Positions 58,628 to 64,000 of a stretch of DNA of 64,000 nt are shown here, one piece after another. Every line of letters starts with the position of its first letter. Position 1 is the stretch's first letter. The translations under genes were made by a program, and so were the position numbers. The stretch is from Haloarchaeobius amylolyticus (lineage in GTDB: Archaea; Halobacteriota; Halobacteria; Halobacteriales; Natrialbaceae): contig NZ_JANHDH010000001.1 in NCBI RefSeq assembly GCF_026616195.1, positions 62,001-126,000 of the forward strand, in the 5' to 3' direction. A model generated the notes under the pieces. That model searched no databases. It saw only the letters and a program-made list of their open reading frames with translations, and was not told where the DNA came from.

Positions 58628-59452
58628 ATGAACCGACGACTGCTGCTCGGCGCTGGCCTGCTGGTGCTCCTCGTCGCGAGCGCCGGCTGTACCAGTATCT
58701 TCGGCGGCGGCATCTCCGACGAACAGCTCGACAGCAACGCCACCTACGCCTGGGACGAGGTGCCCAGCTGGGACGACTCGGGCGAGACACCCGAACCGGT
58801 CGAGACCGACGAGACGACCGACGTGTACGTCAACGTGACCGGCGGGCAGTACCACGCCGTCTACCACCTCGACAACGTCTCGAAGAAGGACTTCGAGGTG
58901 TGGACCCGCGGGCTCTCCAACGAGAACCCGGTCGACATCTCGGCGGTCCGGTACCGCTACCCCAACGGGACGACGGTGAAGGGCTCCGAGCTCGAGGTGT
59001 ACAAGACCAACTACAAGACCCACGTCGTGCTGCCCAAGAGCGAGGGCGGGACGACCAACGGGACCCTCGCGTTCACCGCGCCCGCCGAGCCGAAGAACTT
59101 CCGACTCATCAACTACATGGAGGGCTCCTACGAGGTCGCGCTCCCGAAGGGGATGCGGACCTCGTTCTTCCTGTTCGGGCAGGTCGTGCCCTCGGCCGAC
59201 GACCGCTCCATCCAGGACGGCCGACTCCACCTCGAGTGGGAGGAGGTCAGCGGCAACATCACGGTGAAGTACTACCTGGAGCGTGACTTCTACCTCTTCA
59301 CCGGCGCCGTCGGCATCCTCGGGCTGGTCGCCATCGGCGGGCTGGCGTACTACTGGTACCGCATCAAGTCCCTCGCCGAGTTGCGCGAGGAACTCGGCAT
59401 GAACGTCGACGTGAGCGACGACGGCGACGGGCCACCCCCCGGCATGGGCTAG
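58628..59452 (+). CDS. Membrane-anchored lipoprotein-like protein (DUF5803 type)
   Basis: 274 residues starting 4 bp after the DUF2110 stop. The N-terminus is a lipoprotein-type signal with lipobox near C21 (LLVLLVASAGCTSIF). The ectodomain is beta-rich (TTDVYVNVTGGQYHAVYHLD, VRYRYPNGTTVKGSELEVYK) with several N-x-S/T sites. A C-terminal membrane helix (LFTGAVGILGLVAIGGLAYY) is followed by a short cytosolic end (AELREELGMNVDVSDDGD). So it is anchored at both ends. It appears translated with tfe-DUF2110. Its function is unknown. Confidence 0.82.
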   Translation: MNRRLLLGAGLLVLLVASAGCTSIFGGGISDEQLDSNATYAWDEVPSWDDSGETPEPVETDETTDVYVNVTGGQYHAVYHLDNVSKKDFEVWTRGLSNENPVDISAVRYRYPNGTTVKGSELEVYKTNYKTHVVLPKSEGGTTNGTLAFTAPAEPKNFRLINYMEGSYEVALPKGMRTSFFLFGQVVPSADDRSIQDGRLHLEWEEVSGNITVKYYLERDFYLFTGAVGILGLVAIGGLAYYWYRIKSLAELREELGMNVDVSDDGDGPPPGMG

Positions 59453-59536
59453 CCCAGTCCCGCAGACAGCAGGCCGGAACCCGACAGGCCGGCCGCGAGG
59501 GATGCCGTTTTCACCGTCCGCATCGAACGACGAGCC

Positions 59537-60241
59537 ATGCAGGCAGCCGTCGTGACCGTCGGAGACGAACTCCTCAGTGGCGACACCGAGAACACCAACG
59601 CGACGTGGCTCTGTCGCGAGTTGACCGACCGCGGGGTCGACGTCCAGCGCGTCTTCACCATCCCGGACGACGTCGGCGACATCGCCCAGGTCGTCAACGA
59701 GAGCCGCGCGAAGTACGACGCCGTCCTCGTGACCGGCGGCCTCGGGCCGACCCACGACGACCTGACGATGGAGGGCGTCGCGGCCGCCTTCGGCCGGGAC
59801 GTCGAGCAGAACGAGGAGGCGGCCCGGTGGCTGACCGAGCACGGCGGCTACGCCGCGGGCGACCTCGTCGCCGGGACGACCCACCTCCCGGTGGGGGTGC
59901 GGGTGCTGCACAACGAGGCGGGCGTCGCCCCCGGCTGCGTCCTCGAGAGCGTCTACGTCTTCCCGGGCGTCCCGACCGAGATGAAGGCGATGTTCGCGAA
60001 GGTGGCCGACGAGTTCGACGGCGAGGTCCAGCACGTCGAGTTCGTCCACGCGGGCGAGCCCGAGTCGAAACTCGTCGACCGGTTCGCCGAACTGCGCGAG
60101 CGCTTCGACGACGTGCAGGTCGGGAGCTACCCGGGCGAGCACGTCCGGGTGAAGCTCTCCGGGCCGGACGCGTCGGTCGTCGCAGACGCGGCGGACTGGC
60201 TCCGCGAGCGCGTCGACCCACCCGAAGAAGCGTCCGACTGA
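59537..60241 (+). CDS. CinA N-terminal/molybdopterin-binding-fold protein
   Basis: 234 residues. MoaB/MogA-fold domain: MQAAVVTVGDELLSGDTENT, NATWLCRELTDRGVDVQRVF, VNESRAKYDAVLVTGGLGPT-HDDLTMEGVA, then PGCVLESVYVFPGVPTEMKA. This is the COG1058 (CinA N-terminal) family, seen with nicotinamide-nucleotide pyrophosphatase activity in some bacteria; the C-terminal amidase domain of full CinA is absent, as is usual in Archaea. The exact activity here is not known. It is a monocistronic gene, 84 bp past the lipoprotein. Confidence 0.88.
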   Translation: MQAAVVTVGDELLSGDTENTNATWLCRELTDRGVDVQRVFTIPDDVGDIAQVVNESRAKYDAVLVTGGLGPTHDDLTMEGVAAAFGRDVEQNEEAARWLTEHGGYAAGDLVAGTTHLPVGVRVLHNEAGVAPGCVLESVYVFPGVPTEMKAMFAKVADEFDGEVQHVEFVHAGEPESKLVDRFAELRERFDDVQVGSYPGEHVRVKLSGPDASVVADAADWLRERVDPPEEASD

Positions 60242-60244
60242 GCG

Positions 60245-60775
60245 TCAGTCGCCGCTGCGGAGGAACCCCTCGCGGATGTTCTTCCCGAGTGCCCGGAACA
60301 GGTCCCGCGGGCTGCGGTCCCCGAGCCCGAGCTGGTCACCGACGCCGAGGGCGTCCTCCAGCCGCCAGACCTCGGCGATCTTCCCCTTCGCCAGCCGGAA
60401 CCGGAACACGGTCGGCACCTGGAAGAGGCGGCCGGTCGGCGCGTAGGGTCCGCGACCGGGGACCGGCAGCATCCCGGCGTGACGGCCCCGGACGGTACAG
60501 TACGCGATGGCCTCGTCGCCGTCGACCACGAGCGAGTCGATGGTCGCGGCACAGTCGGCGAAAATCTCGTGCTGTCGTTCGACGTGGCGTTGCAGGGCGC
60601 GCCGGCCGGTCACGCCGGTCCCCCAGCAGTCGAGGTGGAGGACGACGTCGGGCGCGAACAGGTCGTCTATCGCGTCGATATCACCGCCGACGAACACGTC
60701 CTCGATGGCTCGCCGGACCCGTATCTTCGTCGCGACGTGCTCCGAGCGCTCCCCCACGCGTAGCTCTGTTGCCAT
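60245..60775 (-). CDS. SnoaL/NTF2-like fold protein
   Basis: 176 residues from ATG at 60775; the longer frame upstream lacks coding character. NTF2-type layout: helix HVATKIRVRRAIEDVFVGGD, DAIDDLFAPDVVLHLDCWG, GRRALQRHVERQHEIFADCA, then strands TIDSLVVDGDEAIAYCTVRG and FRFRLAKGKIAEVWRLEDA. The fold is shared by SnoaL cyclases and many ligand-binding or ester cyclase proteins. The C-terminal ~40 residues (GDRSPRDLFRALGKNIREGF) are an added helix. No specific substrate can be read. It converges on the CinA-like gene with a 3-bp gap. Confidence 0.8.
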   Translation of the reverse strand: MATELRVGERSEHVATKIRVRRAIEDVFVGGDIDAIDDLFAPDVVLHLDCWGTGVTGRRALQRHVERQHEIFADCAATIDSLVVDGDEAIAYCTVRGRHAGMLPVPGRGPYAPTGRLFQVPTVFRFRLAKGKIAEVWRLEDALGVGDQLGLGDRSPRDLFRALGKNIREGFLRSGD

Positions 60776-60816
60776 GCGGTCGGTACGTGACCGAGGAGAA
60801 TAGCGGTGTCGTCGGG

Positions 60817-60927
60817 TCAGTTCGTGTAGATGTGATAGAGCCAGCCCGCCGTGATGAGCAGGCTCGCGACCAGTACCACCCAACCGGTGCCTTCGAAGGG
60901 GACGTGTTCCGCCAGTAGGACGTTCAT
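60817..60927 (-). CDS. 36-residue single-helix membrane protein
   Basis: A short frame from ATG at 60927: MNVLLAEHVPFEGTG, then one membrane helix (WVVLVASLLITAGWLYHIY), ending in TN. Such tiny single-span proteins recur in haloarchaeal genomes. The stop is TGA at 60819-60817. It stands in the 344-bp gap between the SnoaL-like and NAD kinase genes. Coding is supported by the clean helix and start, but not proven. Confidence 0.5.
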   Translation of the reverse strand: MNVLLAEHVPFEGTGWVVLVASLLITAGWLYHIYTN

Positions 60928-61119
60928 ATCGGGGGCGTACCGACTGCGGTGGCTTAAGCGTTCACATCCAGCGTGGGGGCGACGGGCAGGACGGGTCGCC
61001 GGCGAGGTGCCGACCACGCCGACGCGACAACCGCCCATCGGTTGAATGTCGGGGAACTGGCGGCCGACGAGGACGCCGGGAAGCGGGTCCTTTTTCCACC
61101 GCAGGGCGTAAGCGCGAGT

Positions 61120-62196
61120 ATGCGAATCGGGGTCGTCGTCAACCCAATCGCCGGCATGGGTGGCCGGGTCGGCCTGAAGGGCACCGACGGGAAGGTCGAG
61201 GAGGCACGCGCACGCGGCGCCGAGCAGCGCGCACCGGGCCGGGCGGTCGAGGCGCTCGCTGCGCTCCGTGACGCCGCCAGCGACCTGACCGTCCTGACCG
61301 CGGCGGGCGAACTGGGCGAAGCCGAGTGCGCCGAGGCCGGCCTCGACGCCGAGGTCGTGTACACGCCCGCGGGCGAGGGCGCCGACGCGGAGACGACCGC
61401 CGAGGACACCAGGACCGCCGTGGCCGCATTCCTCGACCACGGCGTCGACCTCGTACTGTTCGTGGGCGGCGACGGGACCGCCGTCGACGTGGCCGAGACG
61501 ATCACCGACGCCGACAGCGACGTGCCGATGCTCGGCGTCCCGGCCGGCGTGAAGATCTACTCCTCGGTCTTCGGAGTCACGCCGCGGGACGCCGGGCGCA
61601 TCGCCGCGTCGTTCGACCGCGTCGCCGAGCGCGAGGTCAACGACATCGACGAGGACGCCTACCGCGGCGGCGAGGTCCACACCGAGTTGAAGGCCGTGGT
61701 CCGGGTCCCCGTCGCCGACGCGGTCCAATCCTCGAAGCAGGTCGGCGGCGGCACCGTCGAGTCGCTGGCAGCCGGCTTCGCCGCCGAGGTCGACCCCGAC
61801 GTGACCTACGTGCTGGGGCCGGGCAGCACGGTCGGCGCCATCAAGCGCGAACTCGGCTTCGAGCCCTCGCCCCTCGGGGTGGACGTGTGGCGCGACGGCG
61901 AGGTCGTGGTTCGCGACGCGACCGAGTCCGAGATACTCGCCGCGCTCGGCGACCGGAACGAGGTCGTCGTCTCCCCCATCGGCGGCCAGGGGTTCATCTT
62001 CGGCCGGGGCAACCACCAGATCTCGCCCGCGGTCATCCGGCGCTCGACCGTGACCGTGGTCGCCTCGCGCGAGAAGCTCGACGACGTGGGCGTGCTCCGC
62101 GTCGACACCGACGACGACGAGGTCGACGAATCGTTGCAGGGCTGGCAGAAGGTCCGGGTCGGTCGGTACGAGCATCGCCTGCTGAAGGTCGTCTAG
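61120..62196 (+). CDS. ATP-NAD kinase family protein
   Basis: 358 residues from ATG at 61120. NAD kinase fold: RIGVVVNPIAGMGGRVGLKG at the N-terminus, the catalytic GGDGT at 116-120 (LVLFVGGDGTAVDVAETI), and GVPAGVKIYSSVFGVTP as the second binding strand; the all-beta C-terminal domain has YVLGPGSTVGAIKRELGFEP and EVVVSPIGGQGFIFGRGNHQ. This is the longer COG3199 form common in Archaea, differing from the PpnK type. It makes NADP from NAD, if canonical; some members act on other substrates. A separate TATA is likely near the G+C-poor TTTTTCC about 28 bp upstream. Confidence 0.88.
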   Translation: MRIGVVVNPIAGMGGRVGLKGTDGKVEEARARGAEQRAPGRAVEALAALRDAASDLTVLTAAGELGEAECAEAGLDAEVVYTPAGEGADAETTAEDTRTAVAAFLDHGVDLVLFVGGDGTAVDVAETITDADSDVPMLGVPAGVKIYSSVFGVTPRDAGRIAASFDRVAEREVNDIDEDAYRGGEVHTELKAVVRVPVADAVQSSKQVGGGTVESLAAGFAAEVDPDVTYVLGPGSTVGAIKRELGFEPSPLGVDVWRDGEVVVRDATESEILAALGDRNEVVVSPIGGQGFIFGRGNHQISPAVIRRSTVTVVASREKLDDVGVLRVDTDDDEVDESLQGWQKVRVGRYEHRLLKVV

Positions 62197-62293
62197 AGCC
62201 GTCTCGCCGGAGTCCCGGGTCTGTTCTGCTCGCGTGTCGGTGTGGCACCGTCACGAGAAATGATAAGACAACCAAGTATTATCTCATGGTGCG

Positions 62294-62324
62294 AGATATA
62301 ATGACTGGGTAGTCAGATATAAGG
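62294..62324 (+). promoter_or_regulatory. Twin AGATATAA repeats in the phoU promoter
   Basis: AGATATAATG (62294-62303) and AGATATAAGG (62315-62324) are direct repeats 21 bp apart, two DNA turns. The downstream one is centred about 29 bp before the phoU ATG and is the likely TATA box. The upstream copy may be a second TATA or a regulator half-site. The spacer (62197-62347) is AT-rich. Confidence 0.6.
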
Positions 62325-62347
62325 TCATCCTCGGGTTATGGACCCTC

Positions 62348-63379
62348 ATGGAAACACGGAAGGTGCAACGGCTCGGGCCGTCCACGCTCGCGATGACGCT
62401 GCCCGCCGAGTGGGCCAAGGAACACGGCGTCGAGAAGGGCGACGAGGTCTCCCTCCGCATGGGTGGGAAGGGGACCCTCACCGTCATGCCGGAGTCGGCG
62501 AACACCGAGGAGTCGGAAGCCATCATCCACGCGGACAACCTGGACGCGGACGCGGTCGAGCGCGCCATCGTGGCGCAGTACGTGCTCGGCCGGCGCGTCA
62601 TCCGCGTCGAACACGCGGACGGGACCCTGCCGTCGGACCACATCAACGCGGTCTACCGCGCCGAGACCCAGCTCATGGGCCTCGGCGTCATCGAGGAGAC
62701 CCCCGAGAGCATCTCCATCCGCTGTTCGGTCGACCCCGAGGACTTCACGCTCGACAACCTGCTGGGCCGGCTGGAATCGACCGGGAGCACCATGCGCGGC
62801 GAGGCCATCAAGGCGCTCGCCCACGGCAACCCAGACCTCGCCCAGCGCGCCCTCAACCGGGAGCGCCAGGCGAACAAGATCTTCGTCCTGATGCTGCGAC
62901 TCATCTTCACGGCCTACCAGAACCCGAACCTCGCCCGCGCGGTCGGGCTCGACTCCGGGTTCCCCCTCATCGGGTACCGCTCCATCGCGAAGAACCTCGA
63001 ACTCACCGCCGACAACGCCGAGGACATCGCGGAGATCGTCCTCGAGGCCGAGGGCCACACCCTCGACGTGGAGTCGGGGACGATGCGGCGCATCCGCGAG
63101 TTCACCGAGCAGGTCGACGAGATAACCCAGATGGCCGTCGAGTCCGCCGTGGAGCGGGACTACCGCAAGACCATCGAGGTCCGCAAACTGTTCCACGAGA
63201 TCGGCGACCGCGAACGGGAGATCCTGAACGACCTCCCCGAGATGGACAACGACGACCTCCTGCAGGTCCGCGAGGTGCTCGTCAGCCTCCAGCAGACCGC
63301 GCAGTACGCGATGCGGAACGCGGAGATCGCGGCGAACCTCGCGCTCAACGAGGAGTCCGAACACACGACCATCAACTGA
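62348..63379 (+). CDS. phoU: Phosphate regulator PhoU with AbrB-like DNA-binding domain
   Basis: 343 residues. Residues ~3-48 form a swapped-hairpin AbrB/SpoVT domain (RKVQRLGPSTLAMTLPAEWA, KEHGVEKGDEVSLRMGGKGT). The rest is two PhoU three-helix bundles: EDFTLDNLLGRLESTGSTMR, NLARAVGLDSGFPLIGYRSI, REFTEQVDEITQMAVESAVE, RKLFHEIGDREREILNDLPE. Haloarchaeal PhoU proteins with this fusion are thought to bind DNA directly and regulate phosphate uptake. No pst genes are in the window. Twin AGATATAA repeats in the promoter may be its own or another regulator's site. Confidence 0.92.
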   Translation: METRKVQRLGPSTLAMTLPAEWAKEHGVEKGDEVSLRMGGKGTLTVMPESANTEESEAIIHADNLDADAVERAIVAQYVLGRRVIRVEHADGTLPSDHINAVYRAETQLMGLGVIEETPESISIRCSVDPEDFTLDNLLGRLESTGSTMRGEAIKALAHGNPDLAQRALNRERQANKIFVLMLRLIFTAYQNPNLARAVGLDSGFPLIGYRSIAKNLELTADNAEDIAEIVLEAEGHTLDVESGTMRRIREFTEQVDEITQMAVESAVERDYRKTIEVRKLFHEIGDREREILNDLPEMDNDDLLQVREVLVSLQQTAQYAMRNAEIAANLALNEESEHTTIN

Positions 63380-63456
63380 GTCGTCGGCGGCGACGACTCC
63401 CGCGGATCCTTCTTTCGCGCCGATACCTGCGCAGAGCCGGGCGTGTCGCCCGCCGG

Positions 63457-63924
63457 TCAGTCGGCGGACACCTCCTCGAACTCGCTCGTCGCTGCGGTCG
63501 GCTCCGTGTGCTCCTCCGCTTCCGGCTCGTCCCCTGCCTTCGTCGCGGTCAACGGTCGCCGACAGGTTATCTCGCAGTCGAAGGCGGGATGCTCCGCGAG
63601 GTGTCGCACGAGCAGGTGGCGGCGGGAGCCGGTGATGCCGGTCCGCCCGACCGCCTCCGCCCCGAACTCGTCTGGCAACCGCTCGTAGAGTCGTTCGAGG
63701 GCGGCGAAACTGTCGAAGACCTTCGTGTTCCCCGCCGAATCGGCCGCGCGACGCGTCACCTCGTAGGCGCCGTCGGCCCGGTGGGCGCCGGCGGTCCGGA
63801 AGTACTCGGTGCGGTCGACGATGGCGTCGCCGATGCGTTCCTGCAGGGCGATGGCCTCCTCTCGGGTCAGCTCGCGTCGCTGGTCACCCAGCTCGACGAC
63901 GACCGAACCGCGCTCGGCAGTCAC
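63457..63924 (-). CDS. Haloarchaeal protein of unknown function (DUF7528-like)
   Basis: 155 residues from GTG at 63924. In-frame sequence continues upstream to a stop near 63979 without a better start (the upstream codons encode LLVEFSDGNEIS), so the GTG is tentative; a rare start upstream is possible. Visible: VVVELGDQRRELTREEAIAL, QERIGDAIVDRTEYFRTAGA, VFDSFAALERLYERLPDEFG and TGITGSRRHLLVRHLAEHPA, ending in an acidic tail. This is a small helical haloarchaeal protein with no recognised function. It faces phoU convergently across a 77-bp spacer. Confidence 0.7.
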   Translation of the reverse strand: MTAERGSVVVELGDQRRELTREEAIALQERIGDAIVDRTEYFRTAGAHRADGAYEVTRRAADSAGNTKVFDSFAALERLYERLPDEFGAEAVGRTGITGSRRHLLVRHLAEHPAFDCEITCRRPLTATKAGDEPEAEEHTEPTAATSEFEEVSAD

Positions 63925-64000
63925 TGAAATCTCATTACCGTCGGAAAACTCGACCAGGAGAGTGGGTACTCCGGTTCATACGACTCCGGTCTGTGGCATC

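Noticed and set aside
1-64000. Search by eye for tRNA genes, IS elements, CRISPR arrays or prophage genes
   Set aside because: No transposase, integrase, phage structural gene, regularly spaced repeat array or convincing tRNA cloverleaf was seen; small structured RNAs could still be missed without a covariance search.

Overview
The window reads as a chromosomal segment of a haloarchaeon (class Halobacteria). The DNA is GC-rich with strong G/C third positions, and the proteins are very acidic (Asp/Glu-rich). Many genes have a TATA-like box about 28-31 bp before the start codon, as expected for leaderless archaeal transcripts. Marker genes are archaeal: transcription factor TFE, the RNase P protein Rnp4, aTrm56, a UbiA-type geranylgeranyl ether-lipid synthase, a preQ0/archaeosine gene cluster, a 2-oxoacid:ferredoxin oxidoreductase, a PhoU with an AbrB-type domain, Tat-exported subtilases and an archaeal 7S (SRP) RNA. 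I saw no tRNA, rRNA, insertion sequence or CRISPR array.

Layout. 1-9.3 kb holds the end of chorismate synthase, two DUF385-like split-barrel proteins, korAB with an Lrp-type regulator, an SRPBCC protein, a small FAD protein, a membrane protein and two divergent EamA transporters. 9.3-12.2 kb is a minus-strand queD-queE-(ligase-like)-queC operon for preQ0. 12.3-13.7 kb has a small winged-helix regulator and a UbiA prenyltransferase. 13.8-23.0 kb is the chemotaxis block cheW-cheY-cheB-cheA-cheC-cheC-cheD-cheR. Genes from cheY onward overlap or nearly touch, and a convergent giant transducer gene (23.1-27.2 kb) faces them. 27.4-39.7 kb is mixed: an HsdR-N-like protein, a glutathionyl-hydroquinone reductase-like protein, a 1260-residue pilin-signal/von Willebrand A surface protein, the ether-lipid UbiA gene, a RecA/KaiC-like ATPase, a CoA-binding protein, cysteine synthase, a coiled-coil protein, an orphan Tat substrate-binding protein and a membrane protein. 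39.8-41.8 kb has the SRP RNA and the rnp4-yhbY-mscS operon. 41.9-49.6 kb has two glycosyltransferases, several haloarchaeal proteins of unknown function and an MMPL/RND exporter. 49.7-54.1 kb is a BsuPI-type inhibitor-like gene followed by three tandem subtilases. 54.1-64 kb has GNAT, epimerase, methyltransferase, trm56, tfe-DUF2110-DUF5803, a CinA-N protein, a SnoaL-like protein, NAD kinase, phoU and a haloarchaeal unknown.

Most notable points. (1) CheA (1276 aa) carries a disordered acidic linker of about 650 residues, and the neighbouring transducer (1377 aa) carries a disordered acidic tail of about 610 residues. The two regions share short motifs (DDIDFGDE and a DD..FAQ.E element); one is identical over 23 nt, which suggests a co-evolved pairing of intrinsically disordered regions in this chemosensory array. 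(2) A nucleotidyltransferase/RNA-ligase-like protein inside the que operon has Gln where the adenylated Lys of motif I should be. (3) Three tandem subtilases share a promoter layout, with a TATA box and repeat elements in register, beside a BsuPI-domain gene. (4) Several perfect inverted repeats lie at promoters of regulator and exporter genes. Functional names are inferred from recognised family motifs; no database search was run.
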